A stretch of DNA of 64,000 bases from positions 442,548 to 506,547 of the forward strand of contig NZ_JAKLTD010000002.1 in assembly GCF_022014235.1 (NCBI RefSeq). The letters are read 5' to 3'. The stretch comes from Methanothermobacter sp. K4. Its GTDB lineage: Archaea; Methanobacteriota; Methanobacteria; Methanobacteriales; Methanothermobacteraceae. This document shows, in pieces, positions 44,545 to 54,663 of the stretch (position 1 is its first letter; every line of letters starts with the position of its first letter). Below the pieces are notes generated by a model that ran no database searches, had not been told where the DNA came from, and saw nothing but the letters and a program-made list of their open reading frames with translations. A program made the position numbers and the translations under genes.

Positions 44545-45381
44545 TTGTTTGATAGGATGTTCAGATCATACAAGCCGCTCATAGCAATACCCGCAGCCAT
44601 AACACTGCTGGCCCTTCTCCTCGTGGTTTTCCATGGCCTCAATGAAAGCGTGGACCTCAAGGGTGGTGCGCTCGCAGACCTCACCCTTGAGAGGAGTATC
44701 AGTGGCCCGGAACTGGAATCATTCCTCAAGGCTGAACTGGGCCTGGATGATGTAAAGGTGCTCTCGGTGACAGGTAAAAGGGCGACGGTACAGTTCGGTA
44801 CAGATGTGGACGTCGTCAGGGTAAGTGAGGCCCTTAAGGGAACCGCAACCATAAACAGTTACAAGTCTGTTGGACCTGTCCTCAGCAAACAGGCACTGAA
44901 TCAGATATACTGGGCCGTTGGATTCGCATTCCTCTTCATGTCAATCACCGTCTTCATAGTATTCCGGGACCCGATACCATCCATTGCCGTTATCCTTGCA
45001 GCCGCCTCTGATATCATAATATCAGTTGGTGGTATGTCACTCCTTGGCATACCCCTCTCCCTCGCCTCGGTGGGGGCCATACTCATGCTCATAGGTTACA
45101 GTGTGGACACGGATATTCTCCTCACAACAAGGGTCCTGAAACAGAAGAAGGGGAACATCAATGAGAGGGCTCTTGGGGCCATGAAGACAGGGCTCACCAT
45201 GTCCATATCGGCCATAGCCTCAATGACAGCCCTGTACCTCGTCACTGTCTTCCTTATGCCAGAGGCACAGGTCCTGAGTAACATAGCTGCTGTGCTCATA
45301 ATAGGGCTCCTTGCAGACATCATAACCACCTGGCTCATGAACCTTGGAATTCTAAGGTGGTACCTGGAGGTTAAAGCATGA
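44545..45381 (+). CDS. secF: Protein-export membrane protein SecF
   Basis: SecD/SecF use ion gradients to help preproteins out of the SecYEG pore. SecF of 279 residues has six membrane helices; [14 protein letters not shown] is the conserved periplasmic-side motif of the first loop and [20 protein letters not shown] lies in the fourth-helix region with the conserved Asp. A TTG at 44545 is chosen as start because AGGTGA ends 5 bases upstream. The stop overlaps secD by 4 bases, in the archaeal order secF-secD. Confidence 0.94.
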   Translation: MFDRMFRSYKPLIAIPAAITLLALLLVVFHGLNESVDLKGGALADLTLERSISGPELESFLKAELGLDDVKVLSVTGKRATVQFGTDVDVVRVSEALKGTATINSYKSVGPVLSKQALNQIYWAVGFAFLFMSITVFIVFRDPIPSIAVILAAASDIIISVGGMSLLGIPLSLASVGAILMLIGYSVDTDILLTTRVLKQKKGNINERALGAMKTGLTMSISAIASMTALYLVTVFLMPEAQVLSNIAAVLIIGLLADIITTWLMNLGILRWYLEVKA

Positions 45382-46586
45382 ACAGGAAGGTTTCAAAATT
45401 CCTCAAAGATTACAGGGTGATACTCCTGCTTGTCCTTGTCGCAGGCAGTATAGCGGCGGTGTCAACCCTGGGGATCCAGCAGGGTCTTGACCTCAAGGGT
45501 GGTTCACTCATACAGATACAGCTTGAAAGGCCGGTGGATGCTGCCACAATGAATACAGTGACAAGCGTGCTGGACAAGAGGCTAAACATATTCGGTGTCA
45601 AGGACGTTAAGGTGCGTGCCAGTGGCGATCAGAACGTTATAGTTGAAATTGCAGGTGTGCAGCCAGACCAGGTTGCAGACATAGTTGGGACGCCAGGTAA
45701 ATTTGAGGCCCGGATAGGAAACGAGACCGTCCTCACAGGGGCGGACATTGTGAGTGTTCAGGCACCCATAATCACAGCCAACGAATGGGAGGTGCCCTTC
45801 AAGCTTTCAACTGCAGGGGCGCAGAGGTTCGCTGAGGCCGCCAGGGGCAAAGCAGGGCAACCAGTTAACATGTACCTGGATGACCGCCTGATCACCTCCC
45901 CTGAGATTTCACCGGAGGTTGCAACAGGAAAACCAACCACGGATGTCCGTATAACAGGGGCTGAGAACAGTAAGGAAGAGGCTGAGGCCCAGGCAAAGGA
46001 GATAGAAACACTCCTGAAATCAGGGTCTCTCCCTGTGAAGGTCAAAATTGTTGGTGTGAGCAGTGTATCCGCTGAACTTGGAAGGCAGTTTGCAGAGGGT
46101 GCGCTGATTGCTGGACTCCTCGCTGTCCTTGCAATTGCAGTCATACTTATAATACGCTACAGGACCCCCCTACTGGTTGTGCCCATCTTCATGACGACCC
46201 TTGCGGAACTCATAATCATCCTGGGTGCAGCTGCTGTTATAAGGTGGAACATTGACCTTGCGGCCATAGCAGGTATACTGGCAGCCATAGGTACCGGTGT
46301 GGATGACCAGATCATCATAACAGACGAGGTGCTGGCAGGTGAGGGCAGGAGGACCAGGCGGAAGTTCAGGATAAAGGACGCCTTCTTCATAATATTCGCA
46401 TCTGCAGGTACCCTGATAGCTGCAATGCTTCCACTTGCCTACGTGGGCTTCTCAAGGGGTGCAACAGGTATAGGTCTCCTTTCAGGTTTCGCATTCACCA
46501 CCGTCCTTGGGGTGCTTATAGGTGTGTTCATAACAAGGCCAGTGTATGCAAAGTTCATTGAAACATTCAATCTGGGTAGAAGGTGA
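45378..46586 (+). CDS. secD: Protein-export membrane protein SecD
   Basis: Partner of SecF. A 402-residue membrane protein with one N-terminal helix, [14 protein letters not shown], a large external domain (about residues 40-215) and five C-terminal helices with [19 protein letters not shown], which has the conserved aspartates for ion movement. It is translated with secF. Its position before a set of secreted proteins fits high export demand at the cell wall. Confidence 0.95.
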   Translation: MNRKVSKFLKDYRVILLLVLVAGSIAAVSTLGIQQGLDLKGGSLIQIQLERPVDAATMNTVTSVLDKRLNIFGVKDVKVRASGDQNVIVEIAGVQPDQVADIVGTPGKFEARIGNETVLTGADIVSVQAPIITANEWEVPFKLSTAGAQRFAEAARGKAGQPVNMYLDDRLITSPEISPEVATGKPTTDVRITGAENSKEEAEAQAKEIETLLKSGSLPVKVKIVGVSSVSAELGRQFAEGALIAGLLAVLAIAVILIIRYRTPLLVVPIFMTTLAELIIILGAAAVIRWNIDLAAIAGILAAIGTGVDDQIIITDEVLAGEGRRTRRKFRIKDAFFIIFASAGTLIAAMLPLAYVGFSRGATGIGLLSGFAFTTVLGVLIGVFITRPVYAKFIETFNLGRR

Positions 46587-46604
46587 TCTGAAGGTGGGTA
46601 TGAG

Positions 46605-47069
46605 ATGAAGAAACCCTTTGAACTGCGGGTTAAGCCAATAAAGAACGGGACGGTTATAGACCATATAACCGCCAACAGGGCCCTCAATGTACTCAATATC
46701 CTTGGATTACCTGATGGAAGGAGCAAGGTGACAGTTGCGATGAACATGGATTCATCCCAGCTTGGCTCCAAGGACATTGTTAAGATAGAGAACAGGGAAC
46801 TTGAGTCATCAGAGGTGGATCAGATAGCCCTGATAGCCCCACGGGCCACCATAAACATCATAAGGGATTACAAGATTGTTGAAAAGGCCAAGGTGAGGCT
46901 TCTGGATGAGGTTAGGGGCATCCTGAGGTGTCCCAACCCCAACTGTATCACCAACAGTGATGAGGGCGTTGAGAACAGGTTCTATGTCATATCAAAGGAG
47001 CCTGTGATGCTGCGATGCTATTACTGTGAGCGCCTCATCGAGACCGAGGAGATAGAATCCCAGTTTTAG
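46605..47069 (+). CDS. pyrI: Aspartate carbamoyltransferase regulatory subunit
   Basis: Regulatory chain that binds CTP/ATP and controls PyrB in pyrimidine synthesis. The 154-residue protein has [22 protein letters not shown] in the allosteric domain and the zinc domain RCPNPNCI...LRCYYCER (four cysteines) at the end. pyrB is not in the window. It follows secD by 18 bases and precedes the surface protein by 8, so it is co-transcribed with export and wall genes. Confidence 0.96.
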   Translation: MKKPFELRVKPIKNGTVIDHITANRALNVLNILGLPDGRSKVTVAMNMDSSQLGSKDIVKIENRELESSEVDQIALIAPRATINIIRDYKIVEKAKVRLLDEVRGILRCPNPNCITNSDEGVENRFYVISKEPVMLRCYYCERLIETEEIESQF

Positions 47070-47077
47070 GTGATTCC

Positions 47078-48748
47078 ATGAGAGAGATTAAGGCATCTGC
47101 ACTGTTCATCATATTCCTGTTTCTCGTATCACCTGCAGCCGGTGCTGTCTTTGTAACCGATTCATCCCATGCTATTATAACGGCACCTGCAGCGGCACAT
47201 ACAAAAAGCGGGCTTGTGGTGAGCAGTTATACTCCAGAGAAGTCCGTCCTCAAGTATGTTAATGGGATGGACACAGTTGTTGTTGGTGACGTTAAGGTTA
47301 ATGGAACCCGTATCCCTGCAAGGACATCATCCCTTGCACGTTACTGGAGCAGGAGCAACGTTGTTGTCCTTGGAACGGGGTCAGATATCTCAGCAGCCTA
47401 TGCTGCAATAAAAAATGATGCCCCCCTCCTTATAAGTGGAAAAACGTTGCCATCAGCCACCAGAACAGAAATAAAGCGTTTGAAGCCCAAGAAGATAATC
47501 ATATGTGCCCCTTCATCAGCAATACCCTCATCATCACTGAAGGGCCTTGGCATACCCTACCAGAGGGTGTGGTATGGTAGTGACTCGGCCACACTGAGAG
47601 CCCTTCAGCCAAAATCAGGGACCAGTGTTATGGCACCCAGGTCACTTCTCCCAGTGGCAATGACACTCTGGAGATCAGCTGTATTCTCCACATCCACGTC
47701 AGTTAGAGTCAATGGAACGGTTCTCTGGTCATCATGTTATCCAACCACATCTGTTATAATGAACCGCTACGCTGCAGGTGCGCCGGAGACCATATACATA
47801 AGCTCAGACAGGTTGAATGGTGTTAATGGAAGAACACTCATGGAATCCATAAAGGCGGAGATAGCCGGTTCAGCCAGGGTTATAATAGATGAGAGGTCAC
47901 CGGCGCCTGGGGAAGCCGACCGTGCGATTAAGAATGCTCCCCCAGGGTCCCTTGCCGTTTACATAGCAGCTGCATGTCCAGGGACAATGTACAGTACCAT
48001 TTCAGGGATAAAATCAGGTTACCTCAGATCATACGCCTCCCGACTCGACGGGGTGGCCTATGTGAACTACGGTAGCCTCAACCTTGAGAAGACCAGTTAC
48101 CTATCAAGGGCCTGGGATGATAACTTCTCAAATGTCTACTTTGCAGGGATCAGTAAACCCTCAGAGTACCTCAAAAATGCTGGTATTCTCCTCCTGGAAC
48201 CAAAGGTTTTACCCCAGAGCCAGCAGGTCCACTTCACAGCAATGAATCTCATCGACTACGCCTACTCTGCAGATGGCGAGCACCTGAGGACAGTGAATTC
48301 ATCAGTTTACATCGCAAAGCATGAGATCGATCCAACCACACTCTCAGCAGATGCCCGTCGCATAGTCAATGGTAATACAACCGTAATGACCCGGGAGGAG
48401 TGGGTCTACCTTGCATCCCAGTACATAGCGGGGCTTCCCATCAGAAAGAACACGACTGCGATATCAGACGCCAGTTCATCGAGCAACACCTACACAGGGA
48501 CACTCACAAGGGCCGAGTACCGTGACGCTGCAAGGAGGGTCTATGAATTCACAAGGACCAACAGGAGGCTTCCATCCTACGTCTCGGTGGGTGATAAGAA
48601 GCTTGGAAGGGACGAGTACACACTTATGTTTGCACAGATAATCCAGAACCATACAGATAAGAGTAAGATGGTTTTTCCATCATCCGTTAAAGTGGGTGAG
48701 AGCCTCGTCGACACTGTAGTCCAGTTCATAAAGGACCTCATAACATAG
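47078..48748 (+). CDS. Secreted cell-surface protein with cell-wall-binding-2-like repeats and a PMBR
   Basis: A 556-residue surface protein. A signal peptide (residues 1-23) leads into a large region of repeated TVVVGDVKVNG, NVVVLGTGSDISAAYAA and PKKIIICAPSSAIP segments that look like the cell-wall-binding-2 superfamily. A pseudomurein-binding repeat (about 480-530; RTNRRLPSYVSVG.KLGRDEY) is at the C-terminus, and a second related stretch (TREEWVYLASQYIAGLPI) sits before it. It probably attaches to pseudomurein; no catalytic motif seen. AGGTGA precedes the ATG; convergent with an M14-like peptidase gene. Confidence 0.82.
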   Translation: MREIKASALFIIFLFLVSPAAGAVFVTDSSHAIITAPAAAHTKSGLVVSSYTPEKSVLKYVNGMDTVVVGDVKVNGTRIPARTSSLARYWSRSNVVVLGTGSDISAAYAAIKNDAPLLISGKTLPSATRTEIKRLKPKKIIICAPSSAIPSSSLKGLGIPYQRVWYGSDSATLRALQPKSGTSVMAPRSLLPVAMTLWRSAVFSTSTSVRVNGTVLWSSCYPTTSVIMNRYAAGAPETIYISSDRLNGVNGRTLMESIKAEIAGSARVIIDERSPAPGEADRAIKNAPPGSLAVYIAAACPGTMYSTISGIKSGYLRSYASRLDGVAYVNYGSLNLEKTSYLSRAWDDNFSNVYFAGISKPSEYLKNAGILLLEPKVLPQSQQVHFTAMNLIDYAYSADGEHLRTVNSSVYIAKHEIDPTTLSADARRIVNGNTTVMTREEWVYLASQYIAGLPIRKNTTAISDASSSSNTYTGTLTRAEYRDAARRVYEFTRTNRRLPSYVSVGDKKLGRDEYTLMFAQIIQNHTDKSKMVFPSSVKVGESLVDTVVQFIKDLIT

Positions 48749-48764
48749 ATGTGTCAAAAATCTC

Positions 48765-48772
48765 TTTTTTTT
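48765..48772 (+). terminator. T-run after the surface-protein gene
   Basis: Eight T's follow the stop by about 16 bases, a probable archaeal terminator of the secF-secD-pyrI-surface-protein unit. The remaining gap up to 48969 shows nothing else, except a CATCATC/GATGATG inverted repeat (48964-48978) at the end of the opposing gene. Confidence 0.5.
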
Positions 48773-48969
48773 AATATACCCTCTTCATCTCTTAACTTGA
48801 TATGTTTTTTCTGCAAAAAACGAATACAGATAATGTTCCATTAAAAAGGAAAGAATAGGTTATTCCCTAGATGCCTTTGTACTAAGACTTCGGCTCTGGG
48901 AGTTCCACGATAAATTACCTCTTTCAGAAGCCCCTGAGCACCCGATATTCCCTGCATATGGTGACATCA

Positions 48970-49767
48970 TCAGATGATGCCGTTGTACTTCAGGAAGGCT
49001 ATCATCTGGGTGTAGGATTTTGTAACACTCCCCGATGCAACCGAACCATGGGGGGATCTGACCTCAGCTGTAACTGCGGGGATACCTGCAAGGTTGCAGA
49101 CATCCTCAAGGGCTCCTGGATAATCCTTACCTGCCACCTGTGATGGTATGAGGGCTGATCCGCTGTAGCGGCTCATATATGATGCCATCCTGTAGCTCTC
49201 ATAGGTGGGTATCCTTGTGCAGAGAATCGATGTTTTCCCCGGCACTCCACCTGGCCTTGTTGAGTGGAAGTCTCCCACGGCAACCACACCCCTTGAAGCA
49301 GCCAGCTGAACTATCCTGTTTGACGGTGTGCCCCTCACATTTGCAATGCTGTTGGGGTTCTTACCATTCCAGTACCTGGAACTCCTGGCAGTGGATGATG
49401 GTATGAGGAACGGTACAACGTAGACCGTCCCGTTTATCCTTTTACCTGAAAGATAGTTTATGAGTTTAACAGCGGCAATTGAAGCTGGAAGTTCATTTCC
49501 ATGGACACCTGCAACTATTATAACCTTTCTGCCACCATTTCCAAATGTGAACATTGGCGTACCCTTTTTTGCAGCCTGAAAAACCTCTGATGTTACCTGT
49601 GTGTGAGGGGAGTAGTTCCTGATGTAATAGTTCTTTGACACATCCCCCCCGGTACCGCTATAGATGATCTCAGTCTTAAGTGCCAAAGCCACTGGTAAAG
49701 ATGAAAGTATGAATGCTACTGTAAGGAAAATAGCTAAAAATTTCAATGGCAATCTCATAATTCTCAC
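48970..49767 (-). CDS. Secreted M14-like zinc peptidase (succinylglutamate desuccinylase-like)
   Basis: A 265-residue secreted protein with a signal peptide (residues 1-29). It has an M14-like zinc site: His89 and Glu92 in VAGVHGNELPA, His168 in GDFHST, and the likely catalytic glutamate Glu235 in VTAEVRSP. The fold is shared by carboxypeptidases and aspartoacylase/desuccinylase enzymes, which hydrolyse amide bonds. An extracellular location next to a pseudomurein-binding surface protein suggests a role in wall peptides, which is inferred. Confidence 0.82.
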   Translation of the reverse strand: MRIMRLPLKFLAIFLTVAFILSSLPVALALKTEIIYSGTGGDVSKNYYIRNYSPHTQVTSEVFQAAKKGTPMFTFGNGGRKVIIVAGVHGNELPASIAAVKLINYLSGKRINGTVYVVPFLIPSSTARSSRYWNGKNPNSIANVRGTPSNRIVQLAASRGVVAVGDFHSTRPGGVPGKTSILCTRIPTYESYRMASYMSRYSGSALIPSQVAGKDYPGALEDVCNLAGIPAVTAEVRSPHGSVASGSVTKSYTQMIAFLKYNGII

Positions 49768-49927
49768 CTTTTTATCTACGTATCCATATTGTCTTTGGTT
49801 TAGATATAAACTTAGTCAAGGCAACACGTTTCCACCTTTTGCTTTTCATATAAAGAAAAAACAGCAGAACATCTGCTTCTAAAGACTCAGATACTGGATG
49901 CGCATGTTAAATACTCGAAGGGAAATT

Positions 49928-51106
49928 TTATAAAGAGGCCAGGTGTCTTGCAAGGCGCCTTGCAAGTGCCATGAGGGTGAGGATCGGCGGGGCCCCTGGT
50001 GCCTCAGGCAGGACACTGGCATCAGCCACAAAGAGACCATGAATGGATGTTTCAAGGTTTCTGTCCACAACATCCCCTATGGCTGCTGTACCCCCTGGGT
50101 GGGCTCCACGGGGGCGTGTGGACCTCAGAGTACCTGCCCTCACACCCGCCTCAGATAGAACCGCCCCTGCAAGGGCAGAACCCTCAGCGAGATACCTCAC
50201 ATCCCTCTGGGTGTGGTGCTTCACAACCCTATCAGCCTCCACACGGCCGCAGGCCTCATCCCTTATCTTGACCATGAGCCCCAGGACATCACCCCTGTTA
50301 CCCTCAGGAAATAGAAGGGTTGAGAAGTGGGGTGAAAGTATGAAGCCGTCCATCTCAATGAGAGCATTCATCTGGACCTCATCACAGAATCCAATCCCAT
50401 CGATTATGCCCCCCACAGTAACGAAGGTGTCCATGAAGAACCTCCTGCCTGCATCAATACCTGCCCTCATGAGGATTCTGGGGGTCTCAACTGCCCCTGC
50501 TGCCAGGACAACTGTTTCATCATGGAAACTGCCTGCTGATGTTTCAAGACCCTTAACCTTCCCCCCCTCCAGAATCAGATCACCTGCCTCTGTCTCCTCA
50601 ACCAGCACCGCACCATGTTCAATGGCCTCATCCATGAATTCCTTTGCAGACCATTTGGCACTCCTCGGGCAGCCAAAGGAGCATTTACCGCAGGGCCTGC
50701 ATTTTTCGGGTCTTATGAACTTTGGCATCCTCCTGATTTTAAGTCCAAGGGACTCCGCCGCATCCATGAGGAGTGCTGTCCCCCTCCCTAGGTGTGTATC
50801 GGGGAGTTCCCGCACATCAAGTTCCCTCTCAATGGCATCGAGATCGGCTGTTATATCAACACCATACTCCTTCAGCGTGTCCTCAAGGACCCTAACGGCG
50901 TTACCTGCTGCTACAAGAGTTGATCCACCAACGCAGCTTGTTTTGAGGATGTCAGGGTCATCTGAACTCTCATCGTAGCACAGAAATGCATCCCTGTCCT
51001 GCACGTAGGGACCCCTTTCTATTACGGTAACATCAAATCCCCCCACTGCAAGTTCCCTTGCAAGGGTTGCCCCTGAGGCCCCTGAACCGACTATGAGAAC
51101 CATCAA
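49928..51106 (-). CDS. GMC-type FAD oxidoreductase with CxxCxxCxxxC motif
   Basis: A 392-residue flavoprotein. FAD is bound by VGSGASGATLARELA (residues 6-20) and the C-terminal HPGGTAAIGDVVDRNL and GLFVADASVLPEAPG segments of the GMC family. The central CRPCGKCSFGCP (Cys136, Cys139, Cys142, Cys146) has ferredoxin-like spacing and may hold a 4Fe-4S cluster; related cysteine sets exist in the long-chain alcohol oxidase branch. It follows the NIL-ferredoxin gene by 38 bases, so it may pass electrons to or from that protein. The substrate is unknown. Confidence 0.82.
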   Translation of the reverse strand: MMVLIVGSGASGATLARELAVGGFDVTVIERGPYVQDRDAFLCYDESSDDPDILKTSCVGGSTLVAAGNAVRVLEDTLKEYGVDITADLDAIERELDVRELPDTHLGRGTALLMDAAESLGLKIRRMPKFIRPEKCRPCGKCSFGCPRSAKWSAKEFMDEAIEHGAVLVEETEAGDLILEGGKVKGLETSAGSFHDETVVLAAGAVETPRILMRAGIDAGRRFFMDTFVTVGGIIDGIGFCDEVQMNALIEMDGFILSPHFSTLLFPEGNRGDVLGLMVKIRDEACGRVEADRVVKHHTQRDVRYLAEGSALAGAVLSEAGVRAGTLRSTRPRGAHPGGTAAIGDVVDRNLETSIHGLFVADASVLPEAPGAPPILTLMALARRLARHLASL

Positions 51107-51144
51107 TTCACCTGTTCTTCAGGATCTGAAAACCGGATCTGGTT

Positions 51145-51531
51145 TCATTCAAATAGCATTATTGCCCTTGTAGGGCATGAGTTCACACAGAAGCTGCATC
51201 CTATGCACTTCTGGTCGTCAATTTTGATCTCCCAGTCATCCTCGATGCATATTGCGCTTACAGGACAGAGTGAGACGCAGGCCCCACAGTCCACGCACTT
51301 CTCCCTGTCCTTTTTTACCACCCTCATTGCAGGGTGAACCTCAATTCCAGAGTCCTCCATGAACTCTATTCCCTTCTTCTCCTCGGGACCGCTTATTTCA
51401 ACGAGCATCTTACCCCCCCGGGGGGTGATGTTGGCACGGAGTATGTTGAAGTCAATGTCGTACCTCTTTATTGCCTCTGAGATTATGGATTTGTTAACGA
51501 TATTAGGTGAGAATTTAAGCCAGGCCTTCAT
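51145..51531 (-). CDS. NIL-domain ferredoxin, iron-sulfur subunit of the homocysteine-forming sulfurtransferase
   Basis: A 128-residue protein: an N-terminal NIL domain (residues 1-75, [20 protein letters not shown]) and two 4Fe-4S motifs, [12 protein letters not shown] and [12 protein letters not shown]. In methanogens, genetic work in Methanosarcina showed that this type of protein and the DUF39 protein are both needed to make homocysteine from aspartate semialdehyde. Its ATG overlaps the DUF39 stop by 4 bases. Confidence 0.9.
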   Translation of the reverse strand: MKAWLKFSPNIVNKSIISEAIKRYDIDFNILRANITPRGGKMLVEISGPEEKKGIEFMEDSGIEVHPAMRVVKKDREKCVDCGACVSLCPVSAICIEDDWEIKIDDQKCIGCSFCVNSCPTRAIMLFE

Positions 51532-53075
51532 ATTGACTCTCCCCTATTCTCCAGTTTTCCTATCAGCCTTGAAATATCCTCTGCTGTGATTATACCCTTC
51601 ACCCGGTTTTCCTCATCCACTATAGGTAAACCAGATATGTTATATTTATCTATGCGTCTTGCAACAACATCAACGGGTTCATTTTCCCTTGCTACGATTA
51701 CTCTGCGGGTCATTACATCCTTAAGGCTTCTCTTACCCCTTGCAACTGCATCTGCGATGTCCCATGATGTCACAATACCCCTGAGGATGCCCTGGCTGTC
51801 AACCACCGGTATATGGTTTATGTTGTTGTCAACCATCTTCCTCGCCACCTCCCTGAGGTCGTCATCCTCATGGGTTATTATGACAGGTTTGCTCTCGAGT
51901 TCCCTCACCATTATTGAGGGTCTCCTTATTTCCAGTGGCTTTGTGGAATGGCCCCTTGATGGTAGGGGTTTAATGGGTTCTGTGAGGAGGAAATCTCCCC
52001 TTTCAATCCATGATTTCAGTTCCACTGCAATCTCCGTCGCCTTTTTAAGTGATGAGAGTGGAGATGTTGGGACCTCAACACCATTTATTTCGATTTTACC
52101 TGATTTGAGCTCCTTATAGTTTGTTTCCATGACAACCGGTCTTGATCTTCTTGGAACACCGTAATCTATCACTCTGCACACTATTTCCTCATCGGATATT
52201 CCTGTTGCCGCCGCTATATCCTCATTGAGCACTGGTATGGGTATCCCCGCCCCAACATAGAGTGTGGGACCGTACCTTGGCATGGTCGCCCCCCTCACAT
52301 ACTCAGGGTCCATCTCCTTCATGTCCCCCCTGACCATGAGGGTCCCTGCAGCTGAAACAGGAACCCCGTTTCTCCTATCCACATCTGTCGAGTGCTGTGT
52401 ACCCTCCCCGATTATATAGCCCTCTGCACCGCAGAGGAATATCTTTGTACCCACACCTATCGTCTGGAAGTGGGGGTCGTTGAGGAGGGGGCTGAGTTCC
52501 CCGGCACTTGAATATGTAACATTACCGTAATTTGGGAGGAGTGTTCCCATGTAGGTGTAGAGGGTCTCCTGTGTTGAATTGACGGCAACTGCATAGTTCT
52601 GGTAGCAGTTCCTGGGGTTCACCATTACCGCCTGGTTTATTGTCTCCAGGCTTATGAGGGTCTCCACGCTCTTCAATGGGTAGCAATCCGTACCGTAGGC
52701 CTCTGCAACCAGTTCTATCTCCTTTCCCCTTATGAGGTCCTCTATGACATGTGAACCTCCATAGCTGAGGCCTATCTCAGGGTCCCTGTTTGGCTGTGTT
52801 GCCCCTATGTAGGCGTCAACAGCTGCAAGCCCTGAATATGCCTCCACACCATTCAGGTACGTCTTCGACATCTTTATCGGTGGATCAGAGTGTCCAAAGT
52901 TGAGAAAAGCACCTGATGAACACATAGCACCAAATGTACCTGTTGTAACAACATCAACTTCCCTTGCAGCATCTCCTGGTCCGGTTTCAGCCACAATTGC
53001 TGTCATCTCAGCTGCAGTTACGACGACAGCATCCCCATCCCTGATCTTCTGGTTTATTTCCTCAATTGTTTTCAA
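51528..53075 (-). CDS. L-aspartate semialdehyde sulfurtransferase (DUF39-CBS)
   Basis: Converts aspartate semialdehyde and a sulfide source to homocysteine. The 515-residue protein has the DUF39 domain (about 10-380) with Cys52 (GAMCSSGAF), Cys131 (GTDCYPLKS) and Cys157, of which two are thought to carry sulfur, and a CBS pair (about 390-510; [20 protein letters not shown] and [20 protein letters not shown]). CBS domains may sense SAM or nucleotides. The start is TTG 53075 with a weak GTGG site upstream. Substrate comes from the asd gene at 3.2-4.3 kb. Confidence 0.9.
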   Translation of the reverse strand: MKTIEEINQKIRDGDAVVVTAAEMTAIVAETGPGDAAREVDVVTTGTFGAMCSSGAFLNFGHSDPPIKMSKTYLNGVEAYSGLAAVDAYIGATQPNRDPEIGLSYGGSHVIEDLIRGKEIELVAEAYGTDCYPLKSVETLISLETINQAVMVNPRNCYQNYAVAVNSTQETLYTYMGTLLPNYGNVTYSSAGELSPLLNDPHFQTIGVGTKIFLCGAEGYIIGEGTQHSTDVDRRNGVPVSAAGTLMVRGDMKEMDPEYVRGATMPRYGPTLYVGAGIPIPVLNEDIAAATGISDEEIVCRVIDYGVPRRSRPVVMETNYKELKSGKIEINGVEVPTSPLSSLKKATEIAVELKSWIERGDFLLTEPIKPLPSRGHSTKPLEIRRPSIMVRELESKPVIITHEDDDLREVARKMVDNNINHIPVVDSQGILRGIVTSWDIADAVARGKRSLKDVMTRRVIVARENEPVDVVARRIDKYNISGLPIVDEENRVKGIITAEDISRLIGKLENRGESI

Positions 53076-53112
53076 TATACCACATCCGGTGCCATCGGTA
53101 AAATGAACTGAT

Positions 53113-53228
53113 TAGTTGGTATATGGGTGTTCATTTAAATAATTTATCTAACCCACTGAATCCTCCCGATCTAAAGATTTACCTACTGCAATGGCATTCT
53201 ATAAACTCAATCATATACCATCCAACTA
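53113..53228. promoter_or_regulatory. Divergent promoter region with paired inverted motifs
   Basis: The 223-base gap between the homocysteine genes and tldD holds TAGTTGGTATATG (53113-53125) and, inverted, CATATACCATCCAACTA (53212-53228), which match except for a four-base insertion. A minus-strand TATA-like CATTTAAATAATTTAT (about 53132) lies between them. They could be operator halves. Confidence 0.4.
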
Positions 53229-53298
53229 AACATGCAAAAGAATCATAAGGCCCCACCAACAGATAAACCTAAAGAAACTTCTTGAAGGCTGATGGGAA

Positions 53299-54663
53299 AT
53301 GGATATCGATATGGATCATCTGGAGAGGGTAATCAGCGGTATAGCTGAAAAGGTGGAATACGCGGACATAAGGGCAGGGACCTCATCTTCAGGTTCAATT
53401 ATACTCAAGGACGGCAATGTACAGGAGGTCAAGTCAGGACAGGCTGCAGGGTTCAGGATAAGGGTGCTTAAAAATGGTTCATGGGGATTCGCCTTCACCG
53501 ATGAACCAGAAGAGCTTGAGGGGATGGCCCTTCGTGCAGTTAAGATGGCTGAATCTCTCAGGGGGGATGTTGAGGTTGGTTCACTGCGGCCCCAACACGA
53601 TAGGACATCAGTTAAATCATCAAGGGCCCCCTCAGATGTTCCGGCAGATGAGAAAAGGGAGCTTGTATTTGAGACTCACCATGCGGCATCGGTTGACGGG
53701 GTTGTGAGCACCACCGTGAGCTACGTTGATATGGAGAGTTCAACCGTTTTTCTCAACTCTGAGGGATCATGCATAGAGATGAACGATTCAAAGGTTGCCC
53801 TGTTCCTCAATGCCGTTGCATCCGACGGTACCAGCATCCAGTTTGGCCATGGTAGCTGCGGTGGCACGGGAGGATTTGAGATACTTGAAAGGGAGGACAT
53901 CGAAGAATTCAGGCGCAGAACAGGTGAGAAGGCCGTGAGACTCCTATCAGCAGATTCGCCACCATCAGGACGATTTCATGTAATAACAGACCCTGAACTT
54001 ACAGGTGTCTTCATACATGAGGCCCTGGGGCATGCCGCCGAGGCTGACCTCATACTTCAGGGCGACTCAATCCTTGAGGGCAGGCTCGGTGAGAGGATTG
54101 CCTCAGAGGGTGTGACCATAGTTGATGATCCCACCCTTGATGGTTTTGGTAGTTACAGCTACGACGCAGAGGGTGTGGAGGCATCAAGGACTGTTCTTGT
54201 TGAGGACGGCACTCTCAGATCACTCCTGAATTCCAGGGAAACAGCCTTCAAGCTTGGAATTGAACCATCAGGAAACGCACGTTCAGCCATAGGGGACCAG
54301 CCCATTGTCAGGATGAGCAACACCTTCCTTGAACCAGGAGACCTTTCATTTGATGAACTCGTGGAGGATGTGCGTGACGGCATCTACCTCAGGGGTTCAA
54401 GGGGAGGTCAGGTTGATACGGGCAAGGGGATATTCCAGTTCAATGCGGCTGAATCATTCAGGATAATGGATGGTGAGATCGGTGAGCCCCTCAGGGATGT
54501 TTCACTCTCAGGAAACGTTCTTGAGACCCTGATGAACGTTGATGGTGTTGGTTCAGACTTCAAACTGGGGATTGGCTTCTGCGGTAAATCAGGACAGAGC
54601 GTCCCTGTAGGTGATGGGGGGCCACATGTGAGGATACTCAACGCAATGGTTGGTGGAACATGA
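53299..54663 (+). CDS. tldD: TldD/PmbA family metalloprotease
   Basis: A 454-residue protein with the TldD zinc motif HEALGHAAEAD (His240, Glu241, His245), an N-terminal KDGNVQEVKSGQAAGFRIRV region, and the conserved C-terminal SRGGQVDTGKGIFQFNAAE and GIGFCGKSGQSVPVGDGGPH segments. TldD and its inactive partner TldE form a protease that cuts unfolded peptides. tldE is not visible in this window. The ATG is near a weak site; its stop overlaps the AMMECR1 gene by 4 bases. Confidence 0.94.
   Translation: MDIDMDHLERVISGIAEKVEYADIRAGTSSSGSIILKDGNVQEVKSGQAAGFRIRVLKNGSWGFAFTDEPEELEGMALRAVKMAESLRGDVEVGSLRPQHDRTSVKSSRAPSDVPADEKRELVFETHHAASVDGVVSTTVSYVDMESSTVFLNSEGSCIEMNDSKVALFLNAVASDGTSIQFGHGSCGGTGGFEILEREDIEEFRRRTGEKAVRLLSADSPPSGRFHVITDPELTGVFIHEALGHAAEADLILQGDSILEGRLGERIASEGVTIVDDPTLDGFGSYSYDAEGVEASRTVLVEDGTLRSLLNSRETAFKLGIEPSGNARSAIGDQPIVRMSNTFLEPGDLSFDELVEDVRDGIYLRGSRGGQVDTGKGIFQFNAAESFRIMDGEIGEPLRDVSLSGNVLETLMNVDGVGSDFKLGIGFCGKSGQSVPVGDGGPHVRILNAMVGGT

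Noticed and set aside
44040-44852. Open frame (270 codons) on the minus strand
   Set aside because: It spans the flavodoxin and the start of secF in antisense. Both real genes have complete motifs; this frame is Ser-rich and follows from codon bias.
48773-48969. Possible small RNA in the gap after the surface-protein gene
   Set aside because: There is no promoter-like box in a fitting place and no convincing stem beyond the short CATCATC/GATGATG repeat at the end of the opposing gene.
50043-50978. Long open frame (311 codons) on the plus strand
   Set aside because: It is antisense to the GMC oxidoreductase, whose FAD and C-terminal motifs are intact. The antisense translation is low in complexity (Ser, Pro, Thr) and has no ribosome-binding site or known motif.
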